A stretch of 64,000 nucleotides of DNA from Arthrobacter_B sp038069765. GTDB lineage: Bacteria > Actinomycetota > Actinomycetes > Actinomycetales > Micrococcaceae. The translations under genes and the position numbers were made by a program. Of this stretch, positions 34,240 through 42,958 are shown piece by piece (position 1 is the first letter of the stretch; every line of letters begins with the position of its first letter). The DNA lies in NCBI RefSeq assembly GCF_038069765.1, contig NZ_JBBPFS010000005.1, positions 346,290 through 410,289 on the forward strand, given 5' to 3'. A model generated the notes under the pieces. That model had not been told where the DNA came from and ran no database searches. It saw only the letters and a list, made by a program, of their open reading frames with translations.

Positions 34240-34869
34240 TTACCCTCTAGGGGCGAACACCGCTTCCAGCCAGGCACCGGCAATCGCCGCATGGCCCTGA
34301 GGCGTGGGATGAACGCCGTCGCGGGCCAGGGACTCGGGCGGCGCACCTGCCGCAACCAGTGCAGTCAGGATCTCGTCGGTGCGGACAAGCACCGCCCCGA
34401 ATTCCTTGGCGAGCCGGCGGACGCAGGCAATTTTGGGGTCGAGGTCCTGCCGCCAGGCCTGCTGTTCGGCATTCACGGGCAGCAGGAACGGTTCCATGAG
34501 CACCAGTTCGGTGTCCGGTGCCAGCCGCTCCAGCAACGCCCGGTACCTGGCCAGGAAAGTGGCTTGATCCGTTTCCTGGCCGGCGTCGTATCGCCGCCAT
34601 GTGTCATTGATTCCGATCATGACGGACACGGCGTGCGGGGATTCACCAAGTACATCGGCATCCCAGCGCCTTGCGAGGTCCTCAACGCGGTCACCGCCGA
34701 CGCCGCGGTTAACAACGGCCGTCCCGGAAAGATGTGCACTTTCGGCCAAGCTGCGGACATAACCGTCTCCCATGCCGCCTCCGGCCCCTTCACGCCTGCC
34801 GCAGTCGGTGACGCTGTCGCCCGCAAACACCAGGCGGCGCCCTTCAAAAAGCGGTGTCGCAGCTGTCAT
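34240..34869 (-). CDS. SGNH/GDSL-family esterase
   Basis: A 209-residue hydrolase with block I FAGDSVTDCG (nucleophile Ser), block II RGVGGDRVEDL (Gly), block III GINDTW (Asn) and block V DGVHPT (Asp/His). It has no signal peptide and is cytoplasmic. The family includes xylan and mannan acetyl esterases, so removal of acetyl groups from imported oligosaccharides fits the locus; this is inferred. ATG 34869 has GGAG upstream, and the gene is divergent from the alpha-galactosidase. Confidence 0.92.
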   Translation of the reverse strand: MTAATPLFEGRRLVFAGDSVTDCGRREGAGGGMGDGYVRSLAESAHLSGTAVVNRGVGGDRVEDLARRWDADVLGESPHAVSVMIGINDTWRRYDAGQETDQATFLARYRALLERLAPDTELVLMEPFLLPVNAEQQAWRQDLDPKIACVRRLAKEFGAVLVRTDEILTALVAAGAPPESLARDGVHPTPQGHAAIAGAWLEAVFAPRG

Positions 34870-34911
34870 GGGTTTCTCCTCGGGATGGTGGTGTAACTCA
34901 GATCACTTACT

Positions 34912-34927
34912 TTAGTCTTCAAACTAA
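34912..34927. promoter_or_regulatory. ROK operator candidate
   Basis: TTAGT-CTTCAA-ACTAA, an inverted repeat in the 90-base region between the SGNH gene and the alpha-galactosidase gene. AT-rich TTAGT/ACTAA palindromes are typical of ROK regulator sites. Confidence 0.55.
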
Positions 34928-34959
34928 CCCTTGCCTATCCCGCACCGAAATGAGCGCCC

Positions 34960-37176
34960 ATGCCTGCTTCCTCCCGCATTGTCCACTTCCGCGCCAACGG
35001 CGTCAGCGTTGTCCTCGACTGTCCGGCCGACGGCCTGCCCGCCGTCATTCACTGGGGCGCGGACCTCGGTGAATGTTCGACGGCGGAGCTTGGCGCACTG
35101 GCGCTTGAAATGGTGCCGCTGCCGGATAACACCACGGACCAGCCGGTGCGGCTCAGCGTCGTGCCCGAACACGCCTCCGGGTGGATGGGAGCTCCCGGCC
35201 TGCGGGGACACCGCAGCGGCGGCCGTTCCTGGTCTCCGGCCTTCGGCGGGATGGAATACGAGGTGGTGCACGGCGACGGCCCGGAACAGAACACCGTGCG
35301 CGGCGACGGCCCGGGTGGAAGGGAGCACGCGGCCGGAGGACGCCTGACTGCCCGCGGTTCTGATCCGGATGCCGGCCTTGCCCTGGAGATCGAACTCCGG
35401 CTGACCCCGTCCGGAATGCTCAGGGCGAAGGCGGCCGTCACTAACCTGCACTCCGATGAGTATGAGCTCGAGCAGCTGGTCCTTGCCCTGCCGGTGCCCC
35501 CGGTGGCGGCTGAGGTCCTGGACCTCGCCGGCAGATGGGCCAAGGAGCGGGTTCCGCAGCGCCGCGCGCTGACCGTCGGCACGCACCTGCGTGAATCCCG
35601 GCGGGGCCGCACCGGAGCCGACGCAGCAACTGTCCTGACCGCGGGAACCCGCGGATTCGGCTTCCGCAGCGGCGACACCTGGGGCCTGCACGTGGGCTTC
35701 AGCGGAAACCACGTCTCCTACCTGGAGCGGACGGCAAGCGGGCGGACGGTGCTGGCCGGGGGAGAACTGCTCCTGCCCGGGGAGATCAGTCTCGCGGCAG
35801 GGGAACGCTATGCCACCCCGTGGCTGTACTTCGCCTACGGGGACGGGCTGGACGCCCAGGCGGCACGCTTTCATGACTGGCTGCGCTCACGCCCCCACCA
35901 TCCGGCTGCTCCACGCCCGGTAACCCTGAACGTGTGGGAAGCCGTGTACTTCGACCACCGGCTGCCGCCGCTGCTGGAACTCGCTGAGCGGGCCGCCCGG
36001 GTGGGCGTCGAACGCTATGTGCTCGACGACGGGTGGTTCCGCGGCAGGCGCAGTGACAGCGCCGGGCTGGGGGACTGGACGGTGGATACCGATGTATGGC
36101 CGCAGGGACTGCATCCCCTGGTTGCACGGGTACGGGAACTGGGCCTGCAGTTCGGCCTGTGGGTTGAACCGGAAATGGTGAACCCGGACTCCGACCTGGC
36201 CCGGGCACACCCGGAATGGATCCTCCAGACCGGGGGCAGGATGCCCATGGAGGCGCGCCGCCAGCAGGTGTTGAACCTCGCCGTGCCTCAGGCGTACGAC
36301 TACATCTTCGGGTGCATCAGTGCCCTCGTCCGGGAGTACCGGCTCGATTACCTCAAATGGGACCACAACCGGGACCTGGTGGATGCCGGTTCCGCTTCCA
36401 CCGGCGCTCCGCAGGTGCACCTGCAGACGGAAGCCGTCTACCGGCTGATCGACGACCTGAAGCGTGAGCATCCGGGACTGGAAATCGAATCCTGCTCCTC
36501 CGGGGGAGCGCGGGTGGATCTGGGAATCCTGGAACGGACAGACCGGATTTGGGCCAGTGACTGCATTGACCCGCTGGAACGGCTGGGAATTATGCGCTGG
36601 ACCGCCCAACTGGTTCCCCCGGAACTGACCGGCTCCCATGTGGGAAGCCCGCGCTCGCACACAACCGGGCGCACCCACGGACTCTCCTTCCGTGCCGTGG
36701 CGGCAATGTTCGGCCACTTTGGCATCGAGTGGAACATCAATGACCTGCCGGAAGCGGATCTCGCGGAACTGGCAGCCTGGGTCCGCGTCCACAAGCAGCT
36801 TCGACCCCTGCTGCACAGCGGACGTACCGTCCGCAGCGATCATCCGGGAGACGAACTGTCCATTGCCGGGGTAATCGGCCCGGACCGCACCGAGGCGGTG
36901 TTCGCCCTGTCCCTGCTGTCCCGGCCCGTCACCTGGCCGCCCGGCGCCGTGCGGCTCCCGGGCCTGGATCACGGCCTCCGGTACCGGCTCCGGCAGATCG
37001 GGCCGGGCCCGCTGCCCGGCAGCGGAGCGCCGCCCTGGCAGCAGGGAGACGGGACGGTGCTCAGCGGACGCGTCCTCGGAGAAGCGGGAATCCAAGTACC
37101 GGCGCTTTTTCCGGAACAGGCCGTGCTGGTCCACCTGGAGGCCGTCGCCAGCGGCTCAGCGGGCGGCGGCCAGTAG
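34960..37176 (+). CDS. Alpha-galactosidase, GH36
   Basis: A 738-residue cytoplasmic glycosidase. An N-terminal beta-sandwich (about residues 1-320) precedes a TIM barrel with YVLDDGWFRGR, the catalytic nucleophile in LDYLKWDHNRD (Asp, about residue 470) and the acid/base region CSSGGARVDLG then WASDCIDPLERL. It removes alpha-galactosyl side groups, for example from galactomannan or raffinose-type sugars. ATG 34960 has no strong ribosome-binding site. It is the first plus-strand gene of the sugar locus. Confidence 0.95.
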   Translation: MPASSRIVHFRANGVSVVLDCPADGLPAVIHWGADLGECSTAELGALALEMVPLPDNTTDQPVRLSVVPEHASGWMGAPGLRGHRSGGRSWSPAFGGMEYEVVHGDGPEQNTVRGDGPGGREHAAGGRLTARGSDPDAGLALEIELRLTPSGMLRAKAAVTNLHSDEYELEQLVLALPVPPVAAEVLDLAGRWAKERVPQRRALTVGTHLRESRRGRTGADAATVLTAGTRGFGFRSGDTWGLHVGFSGNHVSYLERTASGRTVLAGGELLLPGEISLAAGERYATPWLYFAYGDGLDAQAARFHDWLRSRPHHPAAPRPVTLNVWEAVYFDHRLPPLLELAERAARVGVERYVLDDGWFRGRRSDSAGLGDWTVDTDVWPQGLHPLVARVRELGLQFGLWVEPEMVNPDSDLARAHPEWILQTGGRMPMEARRQQVLNLAVPQAYDYIFGCISALVREYRLDYLKWDHNRDLVDAGSASTGAPQVHLQTEAVYRLIDDLKREHPGLEIESCSSGGARVDLGILERTDRIWASDCIDPLERLGIMRWTAQLVPPELTGSHVGSPRSHTTGRTHGLSFRAVAAMFGHFGIEWNINDLPEADLAELAAWVRVHKQLRPLLHSGRTVRSDHPGDELSIAGVIGPDRTEAVFALSLLSRPVTWPPGAVRLPGLDHGLRYRLRQIGPGPLPGSGAPPWQQGDGTVLSGRVLGEAGIQVPALFPEQAVLVHLEAVASGSAGGGQ

Positions 37177-37237
37177 ATAAGGCTGCGGCAAATAAATCAA
37201 CGGCAAGGAAATAAACCGAGCAATCGCCGGGAGTTCC

Positions 37238-37268
37238 TTGACTCGCCTAATAAAGTCGCCTAAGAAAG
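37238..37268 (+). promoter_or_regulatory. Promoter with 13-bp direct repeat before the ABC genes
   Basis: TTGACT (37238-37243), a 17-bp spacer and TAAGAA (37261-37266) lie about 79 bases before the binding-protein gene. The same stretch is a tandem repeat, TCGCCTAAtAAAG then TCGCCTAAgAAAG (37243-37268), which could bind a regulator over the promoter. Confidence 0.5.
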
Positions 37269-37344
37269 TACCCAGCGGTTCAGTTTGTGGTGAACCTCAC
37301 ATCCCGGCGGCGCACCGGCCGTCCGAATCTCGAAAGGTACAACG

Positions 37345-39051
37345 ATGTCCTTCAAATTTTCAGGCAGGCGTCCGGCGCGGAAACGGCTGGGGCTGGCTGC
37401 CGCTGCCATCGTGGGCTCCACGGCTCTGGTCCTGACCGGCTGCGCCTCCGGCGGCGGAGGATCCGCTGATGACGCGGTCTCCTCCATCACGGTGTTCAAC
37501 GGCTCCACCGGCACCATCACGGAGAACTTCAATCCGTTCTCTACCACAGCCCTGCAGCCAACCCTGGGCGTCGTGTTTGAACCGCTGTTCTGGTTCAACG
37601 CCGCGGTCGAGGAAGATCCGACCCCGCTCCTGGGCACAGCCTACGAGTGGAACGAGGCGGGCACCGAGCTGACCATCACCACCCGCGAAGGAGTGAAGTG
37701 GTCCGACGGCGAAGACTTCACGGCCGAGGACGTCGCGTTCACCTTCAACCTGGTCAGTGAAACCCCCGAGCTGAACACGACGGGGCTCTCGGCCACCGCA
37801 GAGGCAACAGACACGAACACCGTTGTCCTGACGTTCCCGGAGAATTCATTCATGCAGGAGCCCAGCGTGCTGGGCAACCGCGGCATCGTGCCGGAGCACA
37901 TTTGGAAGGACGTGGCCGATCCGATCACGGAGATCAACTCGGATCCGGTGGGAACCGGGCCGTACAAGGTCAAGGACTTTACGGCGCAGAGCTATCTGAT
38001 GGAAAAGAACGATCAGTACTGGGAAGAGGGGAAACCCGAAATCCAGGAAGTGCGGTACATCGCCCTCGAGTCGGCCGACGCCGCAACCGGTGCCCTCCTG
38101 GACGGGCAGATTGACTGGATGAGCTCCTTCCTGCCGGGTCTGGAAACCATCCTGAAGGACAATGAAAACCTCTCCTACGTGAACACTCCGGCAATGATGA
38201 CGTCCATCTTTACCTGCGCCAATGAGGCCCTGGGATGCGAGGGGCCGCAGACCGACCAAGCCGTCCGTCAGGCGATCCACCTTGCCATGGACCGGGAACA
38301 GCTGAACCAGCTGGCAGGGGGCGGCTTCGCTGAGCCGGCATCTCCCGTCATGGTGCTGCCCGAGCGCGACGCCAAATGGATCTCCAATCCTGAACTGAAG
38401 GAAGTGCCGCAAAGCGCCAACGCGTCCGAAGCCGAGAAGGTCCTCGAGGCAGCGGGATGGGCCAAGGGCAGCGACGGAATTCGCACCAAGGACGGCGAGC
38501 GCCTGAGCCTGAGCATTCAAACCGTTTCCGGCTGGAGCGACTACATCTCCATCAATGATGCCCTGACCCAGCAGCTGGCCGAGGTTGGCATTGAACTGAA
38601 GCCCACCCAGGTGACCTACAACGAGTGGAACAGCAACCAGACGCTGGGACAGTTCCAGCTCTCGCTGGACTCGATTGGACTGCAGCCGTCCAACAACCCG
38701 TACTTCACGTACGAGAAGTGGTACAACGTCCAGAACACTACGCCTGTCGGCGAATCCGCCATTGCCGGCAATGCGGCCCGTTACGACAACCCGGTTGTCA
38801 ACGAGGCCATCTCCGTAGCCCGGGCCACCAACGACGAGGCAGCCCAGAAAGAGCAGTACGCACTCATCCAGGAGCAGATCGCCACGGACCTGCCCTACAT
38901 CCCGATCTACGTGAACTCCATGCTGTCGGAGTTCAACACCGACCGGGCCACCGGCTGGCCCAGTGAAGAGGACACCTACGCTCTTCCCGCCTCCTGGAAG
39001 GCCTGGGACAACGGAATTGTTCTGAAGAACCTCACTCCTGCGCAGAAGTAA
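37345..39051 (+). CDS. ABC transporter substrate-binding lipoprotein, family 5 (Opp/Dpp type)
   Basis: Solute-binding protein (568 aa). Signal peptide with lipobox LTGC (about residue 33), then a family 5 domain (NPFSTTALQPTLGVVFEPLF, ITTREGVKWSDGEDFTAEDV). Family 5 proteins bind peptides but also oligosaccharides, as with the Thermotoga mannan transporters. Position among alpha-galactosidase and beta-mannosidase genes favours an oligosaccharide ligand. An intercistronic hairpin follows, consistent with higher expression than the permeases. Confidence 0.93.
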   Translation: MSFKFSGRRPARKRLGLAAAAIVGSTALVLTGCASGGGGSADDAVSSITVFNGSTGTITENFNPFSTTALQPTLGVVFEPLFWFNAAVEEDPTPLLGTAYEWNEAGTELTITTREGVKWSDGEDFTAEDVAFTFNLVSETPELNTTGLSATAEATDTNTVVLTFPENSFMQEPSVLGNRGIVPEHIWKDVADPITEINSDPVGTGPYKVKDFTAQSYLMEKNDQYWEEGKPEIQEVRYIALESADAATGALLDGQIDWMSSFLPGLETILKDNENLSYVNTPAMMTSIFTCANEALGCEGPQTDQAVRQAIHLAMDREQLNQLAGGGFAEPASPVMVLPERDAKWISNPELKEVPQSANASEAEKVLEAAGWAKGSDGIRTKDGERLSLSIQTVSGWSDYISINDALTQQLAEVGIELKPTQVTYNEWNSNQTLGQFQLSLDSIGLQPSNNPYFTYEKWYNVQNTTPVGESAIAGNAARYDNPVVNEAISVARATNDEAAQKEQYALIQEQIATDLPYIPIYVNSMLSEFNTDRATGWPSEEDTYALPASWKAWDNGIVLKNLTPAQK

Positions 39052-39058
39052 CCCTCGG

Positions 39059-39092
39059 GCTGTTGCCGGTCCCTGACAGGACCGGCAACAGC
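39059..39092 (+). terminator. Intercistronic hairpin after the binding-protein gene
   Basis: A perfect 14-bp stem (39059-39072 with 39079-39092) has a CTGACA loop and no T-run. It lies between the binding-protein and permease genes, so it more likely stabilises or attenuates the transcript than ends it completely. Confidence 0.7.
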
Positions 39093-39128
39093 ACGGACCC
39101 TCCCTTCCTGCTGCAGAAAGTAGTGGTA

Positions 39129-40118
39129 ATGCGATACATCCTTCAAAAGATCGGGTTCTACCTGGTGGCTTTCTGGGCCGCCCTCACCCTGAACTTCTTC
39201 CTTCCCCGCCTGATGCCCGGAAATCCCGTGGACATGATGCTGACCAAACTCGCCCAGCGGGGCCCGGTGAGCCCTGAAGCCCGGGAAGCCATCGAGCTGC
39301 TCCTCGGCACCAACTCCCAGGCTTCCCTGCCCGTGCAGTACTTCGAGTACCTGGGCAAGATTTTCTCCCTGGACCTGGGCGTCTCGGTGGCGTACTTCCC
39401 CGCCTCGGTTGCCGACGTCATCGGGCAGACGCTGCCCTGGACGATCGGGCTGATCGGCATCGCCACGCTCATTTCCTTTGTCATCGGCGTCGGCCTGGGA
39501 ATGCTGGCCGGCTGGAAGCGCGGTTCGTGGCTGGATAATTTCATTCCCGTCACCACCATGTTCCAGTCCGTGCCCTACTTCTGGCTGGCCCTGATCCTGC
39601 TGTTCCTGCTGGGCAGCACCTGGCAGCTGTTCCCCCTCAACGGCGGCTACAACGTCTACACCACCTCGCCCGGATGGTCCTGGGAGTTCATCGGCAGCCT
39701 GATTTACTACGGCACGCTGCCGGCCCTGACCATCGTGATCTCCTCGGTGGGCGGCTGGATGCTGGGAATGCGCAACATGATGGTCTCCACCCTCTCCGAT
39801 GACTACATCCTCACCGCCGAAGCCAAAGGACTGCGCCCGCGGCGGATCATGACGGCGTACGCGGCGCGGAACGCGGTCCTGCCGTCAGTGGCGGGCTTCG
39901 CGATCTCCCTGGGGTTCGTGGTTGCCGGATCCATCGTCACCGAAGCAGTGTTCTCCTACCCGGGCATTGGCTCGGCGCTGCTGAACGCCGTCAGCAGCAA
40001 CGACTACTCCCTGATGCAGGGCGTCTTCCTCGTCATTACCCTCTCGGTGCTTGGAGCAAATCTGCTCGTCGACCTGCTCTACACCATCATTGATCCCCGC
40101 ACCCGGGCGCGAAGCTGA
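39129..40118 (+). CDS. ABC transporter permease, DppB/OppB type
   Basis: A 329-residue inner-membrane permease with six helices. First helix ILQKIGFYLVAFWAALTLNF and the family segment FFLPRLMPGNPVDMM; the EAA loop (AKGLRPRRIMTAYAARNAVLPS) contacts the ATPases. ATG 39129 gives the normal N terminus MRYILQK; the frame is open to 39063 through the hairpin. It pairs with the DppC-type gene 10 bases downstream. Confidence 0.93.
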   Translation: MRYILQKIGFYLVAFWAALTLNFFLPRLMPGNPVDMMLTKLAQRGPVSPEAREAIELLLGTNSQASLPVQYFEYLGKIFSLDLGVSVAYFPASVADVIGQTLPWTIGLIGIATLISFVIGVGLGMLAGWKRGSWLDNFIPVTTMFQSVPYFWLALILLFLLGSTWQLFPLNGGYNVYTTSPGWSWEFIGSLIYYGTLPALTIVISSVGGWMLGMRNMMVSTLSDDYILTAEAKGLRPRRIMTAYAARNAVLPSVAGFAISLGFVVAGSIVTEAVFSYPGIGSALLNAVSSNDYSLMQGVFLVITLSVLGANLLVDLLYTIIDPRTRARS

Positions 40119-40128
40119 AAGGCCGGCC

Positions 40129-41088
40129 ATGACCAGCACCACGCAGGATCCTGACGTCGCAGCTGCCGCGGCACGCAGTACCCGGCCCAAGCGGGCCTTC
40201 CCTCCCATGACACCCAAGCTTGCCGCCGGGCTGATTATCGCCGGTGCCATCACAGCATTCGGGCTCTTCGGACCGATGCTGGTGGGCGACCCGTCCAGGG
40301 TCAACAACATCGGCCTCTCCGGTCCCGGCGACGGTTTTATCCTGGGCACCACGCAGACCGGGCAGGACGTTTTCGCCCAACTGGCGTATGCGACCCGCGG
40401 ATCCCTGACCATCGGGCTGATCGTAGGCGTGCTCACAGTACTGCTGTCCGCAATTTTCGGAATTGTCGGTGCCTACGCCGGCGGATGGCTGGATGAATCA
40501 TTCTCGCTGTTCAGCAACGTCATGCTGGTGATCCCGGGCCTTCCCCTCGTCATCATCATCTCCAGCTACGTCCCGGACAAAAGCATTTACCTGGTGGCAG
40601 TGGTCCTCGCCATCACCGGATGGGCCGGTTCGGCCCGTGTGCTGCGCGGGTTCACCCTCAGCGTCCGCAACCGCGACTACGTTGCTGCCGCCCGGGTCTC
40701 CGGTGAAAAGTCCTGGCGGATCCTGGGCGTCGAAATTCTGCCCAACCTGATTCCGCTGCTGGCGTCCCAAGCTGTTTTCGCCGTCATCTTCGCGATCCTG
40801 GGCGAAGCGGGCCTGTCCTTCCTCGGCCTCGGCGCATCCGGTTCCTTCACTTGGGGCACCATGCTGTTTTACGCCCAGAACGGGCTGGCCCTGCGGCTCG
40901 GGGCCTGGTGGTGGTTCGTGCCGCCGGGACTGCTGATCGCGGCGTTCGGGGCAGCCCTCTCGCTGATCAACTTCTCGATCGACGAGATCATCAATCCCAA
41001 GCTCCGGGCCCAAACGCGGGCCACCCGCCGCAAGTGGAACGTTTCCAAGGCCCAGCTCCGCCTGGCTGACAAGGAGGGTGCCCTGTGA
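40129..41088 (+). CDS. ABC transporter permease, DppC/OppC type
   Basis: A 319-residue permease with about six helices and the DppC segment LGTTQTGQDVFAQLAYATRG (about residues 77-96). The EAA loop is ARVSGEKSWRILGVEILPNL. ATG 40129 has GAAAGG upstream; the longer frame from 40051 overlaps the previous gene. Its stop overlaps the first ATPase gene by 4 bases (GTGA). Confidence 0.93.
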   Translation: MTSTTQDPDVAAAAARSTRPKRAFPPMTPKLAAGLIIAGAITAFGLFGPMLVGDPSRVNNIGLSGPGDGFILGTTQTGQDVFAQLAYATRGSLTIGLIVGVLTVLLSAIFGIVGAYAGGWLDESFSLFSNVMLVIPGLPLVIIISSYVPDKSIYLVAVVLAITGWAGSARVLRGFTLSVRNRDYVAAARVSGEKSWRILGVEILPNLIPLLASQAVFAVIFAILGEAGLSFLGLGASGSFTWGTMLFYAQNGLALRLGAWWWFVPPGLLIAAFGAALSLINFSIDEIINPKLRAQTRATRRKWNVSKAQLRLADKEGAL

Positions 41089-42023
41089 GCATCGACCAGC
41101 CCGTGAATATAGCGGAAACCCGGCCAGGACCCGCCACCCGCACTGTCCGTGCCGCGGAAGCCCGCAGCCACCCGGTCCTCACGGTCGAGGACTTCAGCAT
41201 TGAATACCAGGGTGAACGGACCGTCCGCGCCGTACGGAACGTGACCCTGACCCTCGGACGGGGCGAAATCCTGGGCCTCGCCGGCGAAAGCGGATGCGGC
41301 AAATCCACCCTCGCCTACGGAATCAACCGTCTCCTGAAGCCTCCGGCCGTCATCACCGGAGGCGGCGCGTCCTTCCATTCGCGGGAGGGCTACAGCATCG
41401 ATCTGGCAGAACTGTCGGGCGAGGAGCTCCGGGCCTTTCGCTGGGACAAGATCTCGATGGTCTTCCAGGGGGCCATGAACTCCCTGAACCCGGTCATCTC
41501 CATCCGGGCACAGATGGAAGACATCTTCACCACGCATCGGCCTGACATGTCCAAAAAGGACCGCCGGGAGAAATGCGCGGAACTGCTCGAACGCGTGGGC
41601 GTGGACCGCTCGCGGCTTCTGTCCTATCCGCATGAGCTGTCCGGCGGGATGCGCCAGCGCGTCATGATTGCCATGGCAATGGCGCTGGATCCGCAGGTGA
41701 TGATCATGGACGAGCCGACCACCGCCCTGGACGTCGTGGTCCAGCGGGAAATCCTGCGCGAGATCACCCGGCTGCGGGAAGAGCTGGGCTTCGCCGTCAT
41801 TTTCATCACCCATGACCTGCCGCTGCTGCTGGAAATCAGCGACCGCATAGCGGTGATGCGTGAAGGCGAGATCGTGGAACTTGGTGATGCCGTGGAGCTC
41901 TACACCAATCCGCAGCACGATTACACGCGCACGCTGCTGGCGTCCTTTCCAAGCCTTACCGGCGAACGCGGCGGCTTTGTCCGCGGAACCGTCACCGACC
42001 ATGAGAGCGGAGTGCAGCGATGA
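41085..42023 (+). CDS. ABC transporter ATP-binding protein, DppD/OppD type
   Basis: A 312-residue ATPase with Walker A GESGCGKST (about residue 66), signature LSGGMRQRVMIAMAM, Walker B VMIMDEPTTALD and H-loop ITHDLP. The Opp-type C-terminal region is shortened (no full iron-sulfur-type extension), as in sugar-type members. GTG start overlaps the permease stop; the gene ends in ATGA shared with the next ATPase. Confidence 0.93.
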   Translation: MSIDQPVNIAETRPGPATRTVRAAEARSHPVLTVEDFSIEYQGERTVRAVRNVTLTLGRGEILGLAGESGCGKSTLAYGINRLLKPPAVITGGGASFHSREGYSIDLAELSGEELRAFRWDKISMVFQGAMNSLNPVISIRAQMEDIFTTHRPDMSKKDRREKCAELLERVGVDRSRLLSYPHELSGGMRQRVMIAMAMALDPQVMIMDEPTTALDVVVQREILREITRLREELGFAVIFITHDLPLLLEISDRIAVMREGEIVELGDAVELYTNPQHDYTRTLLASFPSLTGERGGFVRGTVTDHESGVQR

Positions 42024-42811
42024 GCGTCCTCGAAGTCCGGGACCTGGTCAAGGAATACCGGCTGCGGGACGGGCGGCACTCCCGGGTGCTTACCGCCGTC
42101 AACCACGTCAGCTTTTCGATCGAAACCGGACGCACCGTGGCCCTGGTCGGCCAAAGCGGCAGCGGCAAGTCAACGCTCGCAAAACTGCTGATGCAGCTGG
42201 AAAAACCGACATCGGGACAGATCGTTCTGGACGGAACCCCCGTTGTCCGCCGCGGTGCGGGGCTGAAGCAGTACCGCAGCGACGTCCAGATGGTTTTCCA
42301 GGACCCTTTTGCGTCACTGAACCCGTATCACACCATTGCCCACCATCTGGGGCGACCCTTGATCCTGCACGGCAAGGCGTCAGGCCGCGAGGAGGTCATG
42401 GCCGGCGTGCACCGCCTGCTGGAACGGGTACGGCTCGAGCCGGATATGGCGGAGCGCAAACCGCATGAGCTCTCGGGCGGACAGCGCCAGCGCATTGCGA
42501 TCGCCCGGGCCCTGGCACCTGAACCGCGCATCCTGGTGGCTGATGAACCGGTGTCGATGCTGGATGTCTCCATCCGGCTCGGCGTCCTGAATCTGCTGGC
42601 GGACCTGCAGCGCGAAGAGAACCTGGGCGTCTTCTACATCACGCACGACCTGGCAACCGCACGGCACTTCTCGGACGACATCCTGGTGATGTTCAAAGGC
42701 GAAATTGTCGAGGGGGGACCCGCGGACGACGTCATCCTCAATCCCCGGCACGAGTACACACAGCTGCTGGCTGAAGCGGCACCCAACCCGGAAAAACGCC
42801 TGAACGCCTGA
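42020..42811 (+). CDS. ABC transporter ATP-binding protein, DppF/OppF type
   Basis: A 263-residue ATPase with Walker A GQSGSGKST (about residue 44), signature LSGGQRQRIAIARAL, Walker B ILVADEPVSMLD and H-loop ITHDLA. Together with the DppD-type protein it energises the importer. The last codons and stop (CTG AAC GCC TGA) form the start of a 25-bp tandem repeat that continues downstream. Confidence 0.93.
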   Translation: MSVLEVRDLVKEYRLRDGRHSRVLTAVNHVSFSIETGRTVALVGQSGSGKSTLAKLLMQLEKPTSGQIVLDGTPVVRRGAGLKQYRSDVQMVFQDPFASLNPYHTIAHHLGRPLILHGKASGREEVMAGVHRLLERVRLEPDMAERKPHELSGGQRQRIAIARALAPEPRILVADEPVSMLDVSIRLGVLNLLADLQREENLGVFYITHDLATARHFSDDILVMFKGEIVEGGPADDVILNPRHEYTQLLAEAAPNPEKRLNA

Positions 42812-42920
42812 TTCGGTCAGCCCTCTGCCTGCCTGATCCGGCCGGCCCCCTGAACGCCTGAGTCGGCCGGGCCCCTGAACGCCTGAGTCGGCCGGCCCTC
42901 TGCCCGCCTGATCCGGCCCT
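42800..42920. repeat. 25-bp tandem repeat, five copies, made from the gene end
   Basis: Units start at 42800, 42825, 42850, 42875 and 42900 (the last is 21 bp). The first unit is the 3' end of the ABC gene (CTGAACGCCTGA), and two later units repeat those 12 bases exactly. All five keep CCTGA, and because 25 is not a multiple of 3 the stops fall in all three frames. Confidence 0.95.
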
Positions 42921-42958
42921 CTGCACCCCATCCCTGAACACCGTTTGGAGCTTCGACC

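Noticed and set aside
30861..42920. REP or BIME-type dispersed repeat family
   Set aside because: The arrays at 30861, 31451 and 42800 share no unit sequence and are not palindromic, so they are not copies of one element.
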